From assembly GCA_963773665.1 (NCBI GenBank), contig CAVZBZ010000013.1, positions 1-64,000 on the forward strand: a stretch of 64,000 bases of DNA, read 5' to 3'. The first letter of the stretch is position 1. Every line of letters begins with the position of its first letter. This stretch comes from DATJLY01 sp963773665. GTDB lineage: Bacteria; Pseudomonadota; Alphaproteobacteria; ATCC43930; CGMCC-115725. Under the pieces are notes generated by a model that worked only from the letters and a program-made list of their open reading frames with translations, was not told the origin of the DNA and did no database searches. This document shows, piece after piece, positions 45,307 through 53,952 of the stretch. The position numbers were made by a program, and so were the translations under genes.

Positions 45307-45873
45307 CTACCGCTTCAGCGCCGCGCGGAAGGCGTCGCGCGCGGCGGCGCCGTGGATGAAGCTGTAGTCCTGCGGCGGCGGCTCTCCCGGCACGAGCTTC
45401 AGATCGGCGAACACCGGCCCGTCTGAGGCCAGCACCTGCGCGATCTGCGCCTCGAACGCGGCAAGCTCGGAGAATTCGAATGTCTTCGGATAACCCGCCG
45501 CGCGCGCCAATCCGGCAAAGCTCACCCGGTCGCGGCCCGGGATCGGGTGCGCGCCGTTCGCCTCGTACATGCCGTTCTCGCACACGAAATGGACCAGGTT
45601 TTTTGGGGCCTGGCTCGCGATCGTGACGAGCGTGCCGAGATTCATGAGAAGGCTGCCGTCGCCGTCGAGCACGATCACGCGCTTGTCCGGGCGCCCCAGC
45701 GCCAGTCCCAGCGCCGCCGAGGATGCCTGTCCCATCGCGCCTATGGAATAATATGTCAGCGCATGGCCGGGCATGAGCGCGCGCCATTCCTGCGCCGCTT
45801 GATAGACCGGCACGACGATCGCGTCGCCGGCATGGCGCGCCAGGATGCGGAAGGCGAGGTCGCGGCGCATCAT
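45307..45873 (-). CDS. ThDP-dependent decarboxylase, beta (cofactor-binding) subunit
   Basis: A 188-residue half-enzyme like ComE/sulfopyruvate or phosphonopyruvate decarboxylase beta subunits. The thiamine diphosphate motif runs LDGDGSLLMNLGTLVTIASQ to VCENGMYEANG (G-D-G...N-N replaced by E-N), and TYYSIGAMGQASSAALGLAL precedes it. The alpha subunit is encoded 1 bp upstream. Together they would decarboxylate a 3-substituted pyruvate; substrate unknown. The start could be either of two consecutive ATGs (45873 or 45870). Confidence 0.85.
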   Translation of the reverse strand: MMRRDLAFRILARHAGDAIVVPVYQAAQEWRALMPGHALTYYSIGAMGQASSAALGLALGRPDKRVIVLDGDGSLLMNLGTLVTIASQAPKNLVHFVCENGMYEANGAHPIPGRDRVSFAGLARAAGYPKTFEFSELAAFEAQIAQVLASDGPVFADLKLVPGEPPPQDYSFIHGAAARDAFRAALKR

Positions 45874-45874
45874 G

Positions 45875-46384
45875 CTAGATGCGCCTGCCGATGAGGATCG
45901 CGCCGGGCCACGAGCTGTCGTAGGCGCGGTCGATCGCCGGGCCGATGAGCTTCGCGTCGCCCTCGAGCTCGACGAGCTCGTGCGGGATGCCCATCGCGTC
46001 GAGAATGGGCTCGACGATGCGCACGCCGAAGCGCGCGGATTTGGTCGGCGGCACGCCCGGCTCCTTCTCCAGAAGTCCCACCATCATCGCCACCGGCAAT
46101 TTGTAATCGCAGCCCGCGGCGCGGATCGCGTTGATCGAATCGAGCAGCCCCGTGTACTGGATCAGCAGCAGCGCGCGCTTGTCGCAGAAAGACAGCGCGG
46201 CGCAAATGGAGACGCCCTCGTCCTCCTTGCACACGCGCACCAAACGGAATCTCCGGTCCTCGACGATCGGCCACAGCACGCCCTGGCTCGTCGTGATGTC
46301 GGGCACCGAGACGATGAACTCGACGCCGCTTGACGCCACCGCGTCGAGAATTTGCGCGCCCTGGACCGGTTCGCCGTCGCTCAT
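45875..46384 (-). CDS. ThDP-dependent decarboxylase, alpha (pyrimidine-binding) subunit
   Basis: A 169-residue partner of the beta subunit. GVEFIVSVPDITTSQGVLWP and VCKEDEGVSICAALSFCDKR include the catalytic glutamate of the ThDP PYR domain; LLLIQYTGLLDSINAIRAAG and LPVAMMVGLLEKE follow. Split alpha/beta ThDP decarboxylases act on sulfopyruvate (coenzyme M, cysteate or sulfolactate degradation) or phosphonopyruvate. No sulfolactate or phosphonate genes are adjacent. Confidence 0.85.
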   Translation of the reverse strand: MSDGEPVQGAQILDAVASSGVEFIVSVPDITTSQGVLWPIVEDRRFRLVRVCKEDEGVSICAALSFCDKRALLLIQYTGLLDSINAIRAAGCDYKLPVAMMVGLLEKEPGVPPTKSARFGVRIVEPILDAMGIPHELVELEGDAKLIGPAIDRAYDSSWPGAILIGRRI

Positions 46385-46411
46385 GAAGCGAAGGTATCGC
46401 AGACCGCCCGC

Positions 46412-47605
46412 CTAGTCGAGCGCGAGCGTCAGCGACTTGAGATAGGCGCTCTCGGGCAGCGCCGGATCGACCGGATGGTCGGGTGCCGCGCCGGCCGCGC
46501 GCAGGATGCGGCCAGTGCGCCCGCAATCCTCGAGCCCGCGCCGCACGGCTTCCGTGAATTCCTCGATCCCGACATTGTGCGAGCACGACGCAATGAACAG
46601 GATCCCGTCCCGCGCCACGAGCGATGCCGCCAGCCGCGCGAGCTTGCGATAGCCCCGCAAGCCCGGGCCCAGATCCTTCTTCGATTTGACGAAGGCCGGC
46701 GGGTCGGCGAACACGATGTCGAAGCGCTCAGATGCATCGTGCAGCCGCTGCAGCTCGCCGAACGCCTCGGCGCGCACGAAGCGGCAGGACGCGGCGATGC
46801 CGTTGCGCTCGGCCGAAATTGCGGCAAGCGCAAGCGCGCTCTCCGAGCGGTCGATCCCGAGCGCGCTGTGCGCGCCGCCCAGCGCCGCCTCGATCGCGAA
46901 CGCGCCGGCATAGCAATAGGCATCCAACGCGCGCGCGCCCTTGCTGAGGGCCGCGACGAAGCGGCGGTTCTCGCGCTGATCGAAGAACCAGCCGGTTTTC
47001 TGGCCGTGCAGCACGTCGGCAAGAAAGACGGCGCCGTTCTCGCGCAGCTCCACCGGTCCCTCGACCGCGCCCACGGCGACCCGCGTCTCGTCTTCCACGC
47101 CCTCGATCGCGCGCGCTGTGCTGTCGTGGCGCAGCACCACCGCGCGAGGGTGCAGCACGGCTTCGAGCGCGGCCAAGATCTCGCCCTCGAGCGCGACCAT
47201 GCCGGCGGTGTTGAGCTGCGCCACCACGACATCGCCATAGCGGTCGATGACGAGCCCGGGCAGCCGGTCGGCCTCGGCATGAATGAGCCGGTAGTAGGGC
47301 TCGTCATAGAGCCGTTGGCGCAGCGCCAGCGCGCGGCCGATGCGCGCCGCAAAGAAGCCGCGGTCGATCGCGGCGGCGGGATCGCGGTCCAGAATGCGCG
47401 CGGCGACGAGCGTGTGCGGATTGAAGGTGGCGACGCCGAGCTTCCGCCCGTCGGGGCTTGCGAGCGCAACGACGCTGCCGCGCGGCAGCGCCTTCGCCGC
47501 CGCGTCCATGCGCACTTCGTTGGAATAGACCCAAGGGTGCCCCGCGGCCGCGCGCTTCGGCCGCTCGACGATGATGGTGGGGCGCGGATGCTCCGCTTCG
47601 CTCAT
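46412..47605 (-). CDS. Class I SAM-dependent rRNA methyltransferase (RlmI-like)
   Basis: A 397-residue 23S rRNA cytosine-5 methyltransferase homologue. The N-terminal PUA domain is IIVERPKRAAAGHPWVYSNE; the SAM-binding domain has GARALDAYCYAGAFAIEAAL, IDRSESALALA and the catalytic FDIVFADPPAF, with CSH (SCSHNVG) near the C-terminus. Start at the ATG at 47605 (MSEAEHPRP). Exact target base not determinable. Confidence 0.9.
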   Translation of the reverse strand: MSEAEHPRPTIIVERPKRAAAGHPWVYSNEVRMDAAAKALPRGSVVALASPDGRKLGVATFNPHTLVAARILDRDPAAAIDRGFFAARIGRALALRQRLYDEPYYRLIHAEADRLPGLVIDRYGDVVVAQLNTAGMVALEGEILAALEAVLHPRAVVLRHDSTARAIEGVEDETRVAVGAVEGPVELRENGAVFLADVLHGQKTGWFFDQRENRRFVAALSKGARALDAYCYAGAFAIEAALGGAHSALGIDRSESALALAAISAERNGIAASCRFVRAEAFGELQRLHDASERFDIVFADPPAFVKSKKDLGPGLRGYRKLARLAASLVARDGILFIASCSHNVGIEEFTEAVRRGLEDCGRTGRILRAAGAAPDHPVDPALPESAYLKSLTLALD

Positions 47606-47609
47606 TGCC

Positions 47610-49286
47610 TCAATCGCCAAGCGCCGCACCTTCGCGCCGCGGGTCGGTGGCGCCTTCGAGCCCCTGCTTCGTCACCAGAATTCCGCCGAGCCCGCTTTCG
47701 CGCCGCCAGACGCGTATCGTGTGGCCCATTGCTTCGAGGGCCTGGCCAAGCGCCGGAGCGCCGCCATAAGTCTCGATCTCGGTCGGGCCATTGCGGTTAT
47801 CGACGTTGGGCAGCGTGATCGCGTCCTTGAGGCTCATGTGCCAATCGACGATTCCGATGATGGCCTTCGCCACGTCGGTGATGATCGCGGGCCCGCCGGC
47901 CGAGCCCACGACGAGCATGAGCTTGCCGTCCGGGGCGAACACCATGGTGGGCGCCATCGCCGAGAGCGGGCGCTTTTCGGGCTCGACCCGGTTCGCCACC
48001 TTGCGCCCGTCGGCCTCGGGCACGAACGAGAAGTCGGTCAGCTCGTTGTCCAGCAGAAACCCCCGCACCATCACGTGCGAGCCGAAATTGCTCTCGATCG
48101 TGGCCGTCATGGCGACCGCGTTGCCGTCCTTGTCGATCACCGAGATGTTGCTGGTCGAGGGGAATTCGGGCGTGCGTTCGTCGCCCCAGAGATCGGCGTG
48201 CTTGCCCGCGGGCTCGCCCGGCGCCGCCGGGCCGGCGGGCAGATGCGCCGGATCGATGAGCTTCGCGCGCGCCGCGAGATATGCCGGATCGAGCAGTCCC
48301 GCGACCGGCGCCCGAACGAAATCCGGATCGCCAAGCCAGCGCGCGCGGTCGGCATAGGCAAGCCGGCTGGCGGACGCGAAGAGATGCCACGCCTCGGTAT
48401 CGGCGACGTGGTGCCTGAGATCGAACGGCGCGACGAGGCCCAGTATCTCGAGCATCGGCTCTTCGCCCGACGGCAGGCCCATGCCGCAGACGCGGGTCCC
48501 GCGATAGGGCCGGCACAGCACCGCGCGCTCCTTCACCTTGTAGGATGCGAGATCGCCTTCGCCGAGATCGCCCGGCGGATCGGCGTGCGCCACCGCTTGC
48601 GCGATGTCGCGCGCGATCGGCCCCTGGTAGAAGGCGCCCGCGCCCTCTGCGGCAATCGCGCGCAAGGTCCGGGCCAGCGCTGGATTGACGATGACCGCGC
48701 CGGGCTTTTTGGCGCTGCCGTCCGCCTCGTACCAAAGCGCGCGCGCCGCCGGGTTCTGCGGCAGGTGGCTGTCCCCGGCCAGAAGCCCCGCGACGCGCGG
48801 CGACAGCACGAACCCTTCGGCGGCGAGCTTCACCGACGGCGCCAGTATCTTCGCCCACGCGAGCTTGCCCCAGCGCCGGTGCATCTCGTCGAGCAGGCGC
48901 AACAGCCCCGGCACGCCGATCGAGCGTCCACCCAGCATGGCGTTGAAGAACGGCAGCGGCTTGCCGTCCGTGTCGAGGAACCGGTCGGGCCGCGCCGATG
49001 CCGGCGCGCTCTCGCGCCCGTCGAGCGCCGTGAGTTTCTTGTCGCGCGCCGAGTAATAGACCAGGAACGCGCCGCCGCCGATCCCGGCCGATTGCGGCTC
49101 GACGAGGGTGAGCGCCACTGCCATCGCCGCCGCCGCGTCCGCGGCGCTCCCGCCCTCGCGCAAGATGTCGCGGCCGATCTCGGCGGCGCGCGGGTCGGCG
49201 CTTTCGACCATGTCGTGCCGCGGCAGAGCCCATGCGGCGGGCGCCAGCGCCAGCAGCGCCGCAAGAACGAGCGCCTGCGCCCTCAC
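47610..49286 (-). CDS. ggt: Gamma-glutamyltransferase
   Basis: Periplasmic Ntn-hydrolase that cleaves gamma-glutamyl bonds of glutathione. 558 residues. Signal peptide VRAQALVLAALLALAPAAWA. Large-subunit motifs: GGSAADAAAAMAVALTLVEP, GIGGGAFLVYY, ALDGRESAPA. The autoprocessing site aligns at PSTSNISVIDKDGNAVAM, where the first Thr is the expected nucleophile; the usual T-T-H is T-S-N here, a noticeable variation. GTG start at 49286 overlaps the gpt stop (GTGA). Confidence 0.94.
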   Translation of the reverse strand: MRAQALVLAALLALAPAAWALPRHDMVESADPRAAEIGRDILREGGSAADAAAAMAVALTLVEPQSAGIGGGAFLVYYSARDKKLTALDGRESAPASARPDRFLDTDGKPLPFFNAMLGGRSIGVPGLLRLLDEMHRRWGKLAWAKILAPSVKLAAEGFVLSPRVAGLLAGDSHLPQNPAARALWYEADGSAKKPGAVIVNPALARTLRAIAAEGAGAFYQGPIARDIAQAVAHADPPGDLGEGDLASYKVKERAVLCRPYRGTRVCGMGLPSGEEPMLEILGLVAPFDLRHHVADTEAWHLFASASRLAYADRARWLGDPDFVRAPVAGLLDPAYLAARAKLIDPAHLPAGPAAPGEPAGKHADLWGDERTPEFPSTSNISVIDKDGNAVAMTATIESNFGSHVMVRGFLLDNELTDFSFVPEADGRKVANRVEPEKRPLSAMAPTMVFAPDGKLMLVVGSAGGPAIITDVAKAIIGIVDWHMSLKDAITLPNVDNRNGPTEIETYGGAPALGQALEAMGHTIRVWRRESGLGGILVTKQGLEGATDPRREGAALGD

Positions 49287-49777
49287 GGCCGGCCGGTTTG
49301 CCGTGCGCTCGCGATGGGCGGCGCGAATTGCGGCTCGATGTCCCAGGGGAACAGGATCCAGGTGTCCTGGCTCACCTCGGTGACGAAGGTATCGACCGTC
49401 GGCCGCCCGGCGGGCTTGGCATAGACGGTGGCGAAATGCGCCTTCGGCAGCATCTCGCGCACGGCGCGCGCGGTCAGGCCGGTATCGACCAGATCGTCGA
49501 TGATGAGATAGCCGGCGCCGTCGCCGGCGATCGATTTGAGGATCGTGACCTTGCCCTGGGCGCGGTCGTCGTAGCTCGCGATGCACACGGTATCGACGAG
49601 GCGCACGTCCAGCTCGCGCGCGACGATGGCCGCCGGCACGAGGCCGCCGCGCGTCACCGCGACGATGCCCTTCCACGGCCCCAGCTCCAGGAGCCGCCAC
49701 GCGAGCGCGCGGGCGTGCCGGTGCAGCTCGTCCCAGCTCACGGGGAAGGTCTTGCTGTGCAGCGGCGCCGCGTCCAT
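49283..49777 (-). CDS. gpt: Xanthine-guanine phosphoribosyltransferase
   Basis: A 164-residue purine salvage enzyme. The PRPP-binding motif is YLIIDDLVDTGLTARAVREM; KGIVAVTRGGLVPAAIVARE is the pyrophosphate loop region and FPWDIEP near the C-terminus is typical of Gpt. It starts at ATG 49777, overlapping the upstream lipoprotein stop by one base, and overlaps ggt by 4 bp; the three form one transcription unit. Confidence 0.94.
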   Translation of the reverse strand: MDAAPLHSKTFPVSWDELHRHARALAWRLLELGPWKGIVAVTRGGLVPAAIVARELDVRLVDTVCIASYDDRAQGKVTILKSIAGDGAGYLIIDDLVDTGLTARAVREMLPKAHFATVYAKPAGRPTVDTFVTEVSQDTWILFPWDIEPQFAPPIASARQTGRP

Positions 49778-50223
49778 CAGCGCACGTAGATCCAGACTTC
49801 GTCGGTCGCGTCGTCCGCGGCCGCGACCGCGGACAGCGACAGCCGCTCGGCCGGCATGCCCATTTCGGTGACGGTGTGCATCACGTCGGCCATGCTGCGC
49901 TCGGCCGCATCGGGGTCGCGCGTCACCGCGACCAGATCGAACCGGGCCGAAGGCTTGCGCTGGAGGGCATCTTTCAAGGCGTCGTACAGCTCCTGCGCGT
50001 AGTCCGGCTGCGCCGCCTCGAAATGGATGACGATGAAGGGTTTTCGCGTCTCCTCGGGCGCCGCCGCTGCGGGCGCGGTGCCGGGCCGCGTCAGCACGGG
50101 TGCCGCGTCGGACGCGGGCGCGCCCGCATCGGCCTTCGCCTGCGGCCGGAACACGGTCTCGGGATAGCCGCACGCAGCAAGCGCAAGCGCGGCCAAAAGG
50201 GGCAAGACGCAGGAAGGACGCAT
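49777..50223 (-). CDS. Lipoprotein of unknown function
   Basis: A 148-residue precursor: MRPSCVLPLLAALALAACGY has a lipobox LAAC, so the mature protein is lipid-anchored at Cys19. A Pro/Ala-rich linker (about 25-60) is followed by a folded domain (FIVIHFEAAQPDYAQELYDA ... ATDEVWIYVR). No named family recognised. First gene of the lipoprotein-gpt-ggt unit. Confidence 0.85.
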   Translation of the reverse strand: MRPSCVLPLLAALALAACGYPETVFRPQAKADAGAPASDAAPVLTRPGTAPAAAAPEETRKPFIVIHFEAAQPDYAQELYDALKDALQRKPSARFDLVAVTRDPDAAERSMADVMHTVTEMGMPAERLSLSAVAAADDATDEVWIYVR

Positions 50224-50288
50224 CGGTGCCGGCGATCCTAGACGAGCGCGCGCTGCCGCGGCAATCGCGAAGCGACGGGGCGGCGCGC

Positions 50289-50317
50289 TTGCCAAAGCCG
50301 GGCGGACAGCCTAAGTA
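50289..50317 (+). promoter_or_regulatory. Promoter of tRNA-Arg
   Basis: TTGCCA (50289-50294), a 17-bp spacer and TAAGTA (50312-50317) lie 16 bp before the mature tRNA 5' end, consistent with a sigma-70 promoter. Confidence 0.6.
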
Positions 50318-50333
50318 ACGGCCTCCCCGGCAT

Positions 50334-50411
50334 GCGCCCGTAGCTCAACTGGATAGAGCACCAGACTACGGATCTGGGGGTTGGGAGTTCGAACTCTCTC
50401 CGGGCGCGCCA
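50334..50411 (+). tRNA. tRNA-Arg (anticodon ACG), one extra base in the T-loop
   Basis: Acceptor arms GCGCCCG (50334-50340) and CGGGCGC (50401-50407) pair perfectly, followed by GCCA (50408-50411) so CCA is encoded. The anticodon arm CCAGA-CTACGGA-TCTGG gives anticodon ACG, which after A-to-I editing reads CGU, CGC and CGA. The T arm reads GGGAG-TTCGAACT-CTCTC: the loop has eight bases instead of seven, in line with the +1 insertions elsewhere in this sequence. Confidence 0.95.
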
Positions 50412-50428
50412 ATTTCCGCCGAGCTCGG

Positions 50429-50902
50429 TCACCGGCGCGGCCACACCACGCTCGTGATCAACATATCGATCACCTTGCCGTCGCTGGAAAGCGGCAACGC
50501 CAGCGCCTCGCAATTCCAGGTCCGCTCGTCCGTCATGGCGTGCTTGAACAAAATCGCCACGGGCCTGCGCTGCTCGATGACGCGTTGGAAATGATCCGAC
50601 AGCCCTTTTCGCCACTTGAGGTCCGGCACGTCCGCCACCTCCTTGCCGGTGAGATCGAACCGGGCCCGATCGGCGATGTTGGTTCCGTGCAAGCGGTAGC
50701 GGTAGCGCAGCGGATCGTGGCTGACGTCGATCAACGACAGGTTGCCGACGAGATAGCGCAGCTCGAGCGGGTCGAAATCGGCGCGCGAGGGGAATTCACG
50801 GCCGTTGCGGCGGCGATCCCAGTCGTCATGCAAGCGCTTCAGCAATGGCGATCGTACTTCGAGCAATTTGGTCCTTTCGCAGCGCTGGCGGCGTCCGCGC
50901 AA
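50429..50902 (-). CDS. PAS-domain protein (PAS_5 type)
   Basis: A 157-residue single-domain protein. SRADFDPLELRYLVGNLSLI, then RYRYRLHGTNIADRARFDLT and ALALPLSSDGKVIDMLITSV show the pattern of the small stand-alone PAS proteins that are abundant in Alphaproteobacteria (position near a tRNA is common). No output domain. The first about 12 residues are uncertain, and a start further downstream is possible. Confidence 0.8.
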   Translation of the reverse strand: MRGRRQRCERTKLLEVRSPLLKRLHDDWDRRRNGREFPSRADFDPLELRYLVGNLSLIDVSHDPLRYRYRLHGTNIADRARFDLTGKEVADVPDLKWRKGLSDHFQRVIEQRRPVAILFKHAMTDERTWNCEALALPLSSDGKVIDMLITSVVWPRR

Positions 50903-51037
50903 CGAGATGCTATCGCAGTAAAATAACGGAATTCGCCGGCCGGAGATACTTCTCTCTGGCGCGAAAATTTCCCGGATTTTTGCGCAAAAGCGGCACGCTC
51001 TTCCATCGCCGGACCGGTGCGTTATGGTGCGGCGGAC

Positions 51038-51835
51038 ATGACGGTTCCCGGTTTTCTCACTCGCCTGGCGGCCGCTTGCGTGCTCGTGCTGTGCGCTGCC
51101 GGGGCGGCGCCGGCCGCTACGGGCGATCCGGTCGTCGTGTTCGCGGCGGCGAGTCTCAAGAACGCGCTCGACGACGCGGCCGCCGCGTTCCAGCGGCAGG
51201 GCGGCGGCGAGGTGAGAATCTCGTACGCGGCAAGCCCCGCGCTCGCGCGCCAGATCGAAAGCGGCGCGCCGGCGGACATCTTCATCTCGGCCGATCTCGA
51301 CTGGATGAACTATGTCGCCGAGCGCAATCTCATCAAAAAGGACACGCGCGCGAACCTGCTCGGCAACCGCCTCGTCCTGATCGCGCCGGCATCGTCCAAG
51401 GTCGCGCTCGAGATCATGCCGGGCTTTCCGCTGGCAAACGCGCTCGGCGGCGGCCGGCTTGCAATGGCCGACCCCGATTCCGTGCCGGCCGGAAAATACG
51501 GCAAGGCGGCGCTGCAGAAACTCGGCGTCTGGGACGGCGTCGTGGCGCGGGTGGCGCCCGCCGAGGACGTGCGCGCGGCGCTCCGCTTCGTTGCGCGCGG
51601 CGAGGCGCCCTTGGGCATCGTCTATGCGACCGACGCCGCGGCCGAGCCGGACGTGCGCATCGTCGCGGCGTTTCCGGCGGGTTCATATCCGCCGATTGTC
51701 TATCCCGCGGCGATCACCGCAGCCAGCAAGAACCCTGCCGCGCAGAAATTCCTGGCCTTCATCCGCTCGCCGCAAGCGCTGCCGTTCTTCGAGCGCCAGG
51801 GCTTCACCCCCCTTTCGCCGCCGCCGATCCTCTAG
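51038..51835 (+). CDS. modA: Molybdate ABC transporter substrate-binding protein
   Basis: Periplasmic molybdate/tungstate receptor, 265 residues. Signal peptide FLTRLAAACVLVLCAAGAAP. Ligand-site blocks: VVFAAASLKNALDDAAAAFQ, SYAASPALARQIESGAPADI, FISADLDWMNYV, AMADPDSVPAGKYGK, PLGIVYATDA. Start ATG at 51038, though a GTG/ATG at 51017 is open. modB and modC are absent here; the gene is an orphan and may serve a distant permease. Confidence 0.92.
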   Translation: MTVPGFLTRLAAACVLVLCAAGAAPAATGDPVVVFAAASLKNALDDAAAAFQRQGGGEVRISYAASPALARQIESGAPADIFISADLDWMNYVAERNLIKKDTRANLLGNRLVLIAPASSKVALEIMPGFPLANALGGGRLAMADPDSVPAGKYGKAALQKLGVWDGVVARVAPAEDVRAALRFVARGEAPLGIVYATDAAAEPDVRIVAAFPAGSYPPIVYPAAITAASKNPAAQKFLAFIRSPQALPFFERQGFTPLSPPPIL

Positions 51836-51868
51836 GATACTGGCGCAGTTACCAGCAGGGAGGATTTC

Positions 51869-52840
51869 GTGGCGGCAAAGCCCTACATCATCGCGCTCGA
51901 GGAGCATTACCACGATCCCGACATCGTCGCCGCCATGAGCGGCCAGATGGAGGGGCGGCGCACCGAGCAAATGAAGCAAAGGCTCGACGATATCGGTGCC
52001 TTCCGCATCAAGGAAATGGACGAGGGCGGCGTCGATTTCCAGGTGCTGTCGCACGGCGCCCCTTCGACGCAGCGCCTCAATGCCAACGAAGGGCCGGTGC
52101 TGGCGCGCCGCATCAACGACCGGCTCGCCGCGGCCGTGAAGGCCAATCCGACGCGCTTTGCCGCGTTCGGCGCGCTGCCCACGGCCGAGCCCAGGGCCGC
52201 CGCCGACGAGCTCGAGCGCGTCGTCACCAAGCACGGCTTCGTCGGCGCCATGGTGCACGGCCTCTGCAACGGCGTGTTCTTCGACGACAAGCGCTTCTGG
52301 CCGATCCTCGAGCGCGCCGCGGCGCTCGACGTGCCGCTCTATCTCCATCCCGGCGTGCCGCATCCGACCGTGATCGAGCTCTACTTCAAGGATTATGTGG
52401 GGAAGCACCCGAACCTCGCGACCGCCGGCTGGGGCTTCACCATGGAGACGGCGACGCTCGCCATCCGCATGGTGCTGTCGGGCGCGCTCGAGGCCTATCC
52501 CAAGGTGCGCTTCATCTTGGGCCACATGGGCGAGACGATTCCGTTCTCGTCCTGGCGCATCGACATGACGCTGGGGCGCGACGGCGCGCACGGCAAGGGC
52601 TTCCGCGAGCGCTTCATGGAGCATTTCTACGTGACGACGAGCGGCTTCTTCTCGTCGAACGCGCTTGCCTGCGTCATCAACGAAATGGGCATCGACCGCG
52701 TCATGTTCTCGATCGACTACCCGTTCGTCGACAACCGCCCCGGCACCAAATGGGCGATCGAGGATTTGACGCTCGCGCCCGCCGACAAGGAAAAGATCCT
52801 GTCCGGCAACGCGCGGCGCATCTTGAAGCTGAAGGCGTAG
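51869..52840 (+). CDS. Amidohydrolase-2 family metal-dependent hydrolase/decarboxylase
   Basis: A 323-residue TIM-barrel enzyme of the ACMSD/gamma-resorcylate decarboxylase group. Metal ligands expected in ALEEHYHD (Glu and His), YLHPGVPHP, LGHMGETIPF and the Asp of FSIDYPFVD. GTG start at 51869 after GGGAGG. Members decarboxylate aromatic acids or hydrolyse lactones; substrate unknown. A second paralogue lies at 56531-57511. Confidence 0.9.
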   Translation: MAAKPYIIALEEHYHDPDIVAAMSGQMEGRRTEQMKQRLDDIGAFRIKEMDEGGVDFQVLSHGAPSTQRLNANEGPVLARRINDRLAAAVKANPTRFAAFGALPTAEPRAAADELERVVTKHGFVGAMVHGLCNGVFFDDKRFWPILERAAALDVPLYLHPGVPHPTVIELYFKDYVGKHPNLATAGWGFTMETATLAIRMVLSGALEAYPKVRFILGHMGETIPFSSWRIDMTLGRDGAHGKGFRERFMEHFYVTTSGFFSSNALACVINEMGIDRVMFSIDYPFVDNRPGTKWAIEDLTLAPADKEKILSGNARRILKLKA

Positions 52841-52858
52841 CGGCGCCGGGGGGTAAAT

Positions 52859-53680
52859 CTATTCCGCCGCGGCGGCGTGGTCGGCGAGGAAGGATTCGGC
52901 CCTGGCGTAGTCGAACTTCAAGGGCTCGATCTTGCCGGCCAGGATCTCCTTGAGGCGCGCTTCGGCGACCGGGTGGCTGAACTGGGCGTTGCGCATGGTG
53001 AGGCGCATGCGCAGTTGCTCGGTCGTAAGCTCGGTCAGCACCGCCCATTCGCTGTCGCTCAGGCCTTCCTCGTCAACGCCGACGACGCCCGCCATCATGT
53101 GGCCGAACTCGTCGTCATAGACCTTCTGGCAGACGCGTCCGATGCGGCCGTCGAGGCCCGGACGGCCCTTGAGCTTCGCGCCCTCGGAATACATCGTGCA
53201 GTAGCCGCCCTCGGTGAATTTCGTCGCGCGCACGCCGAGCTTGCCGTGGCTTATCCGCACCGCGCGCCTGCGGCTCGCGAGCCGGTCCTCCTCGGGCCAG
53301 GTCTCGAGACCGTGCGCGGTGATCTTCTTCTCGCCCGGCCCAATGAGGCCGTCGTAGATGTCGGCGAACAGGCAATAGTGCGTGTACTCGACGAACACCG
53401 TCTCGATCGTCTCGCGCAGAGCGTGCCGGTCGACGCTCACATCGAGGAGCGGCACCTTCTCGTGCAGCTCGACCTCGAGGTCGCTCACCATGCCCATGGT
53501 CTTGCCCTTGGAATCGGCGATCCCCGCCCATTCCTTCCAGCACTGGTGCCTGAGCCACAAGAGATCGTTCGCGCGCGACCGCACCGGCGAGGTCCAATAG
53601 GTCCTGACGATCTCGGCCTCGCCCGCCCACAGCGGCGCGTTCGCCTCGACGAGACGCCTAAGGTTGCTGCTGACCGCCAT
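52859..53680 (-). CDS. Ferritin-like helical protein, function unknown
   Basis: A 273-residue, mainly helical protein. Two E-x-x-H motifs lie on separate helices: VFVEYTHYCLFADI (E-Y-T-H) and YDDEFGHMMAGV (E-F-G-H), the spacing pattern of a ferritin-like di-iron centre; a further Glu in RETIETVF could complete it. No family name is recognised. It is preceded by a good start (ATG at 53680) and is convergent with the amidohydrolase. The di-iron oxidase/oxygenase assignment is inference. Confidence 0.7.
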   Translation of the reverse strand: MAVSSNLRRLVEANAPLWAGEAEIVRTYWTSPVRSRANDLLWLRHQCWKEWAGIADSKGKTMGMVSDLEVELHEKVPLLDVSVDRHALRETIETVFVEYTHYCLFADIYDGLIGPGEKKITAHGLETWPEEDRLASRRRAVRISHGKLGVRATKFTEGGYCTMYSEGAKLKGRPGLDGRIGRVCQKVYDDEFGHMMAGVVGVDEEGLSDSEWAVLTELTTEQLRMRLTMRNAQFSHPVAEARLKEILAGKIEPLKFDYARAESFLADHAAAAE

Positions 53681-53739
53681 TTGCCCTCTCCTTCGTCCTG
53701 CGCATGCCGGCGCAGTAGATCAAATCCGCGGGCGGAGTT

Positions 53740-53886
53740 CTAGTGCCGGCGCGGGCGGGCCGCGAGCGCGCGGAGGACGCGCCACAGCGCGCCCAGGCCG
53801 CGGCGCACGTCGGGGGCATAGGCGAAGGCGCCGATGAAGCAAGCGGCCGCGAGGCACAGCATCGCAACGACCATCGATACCGGCAT
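53740..53886 (-). CDS. Small single-span membrane protein
   Basis: A 48-residue protein: MPVSMVVAMLCLAAACFIGA (membrane helix), then a basic cytoplasmic tail LWRVLRALAARPRRH. GGAGG about 7 bp before the ATG at 53886 supports translation. No family recognised. Confidence 0.55.
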   Translation of the reverse strand: MPVSMVVAMLCLAAACFIGAFAYAPDVRRGLGALWRVLRALAARPRRH

Positions 53887-53952
53887 CGCGCGCCTCCGCC
53901 TGCCATCCAGGCTGCGGAGTTAGCGGAAATCGGCGGCGGCGAGGAATGTCAA

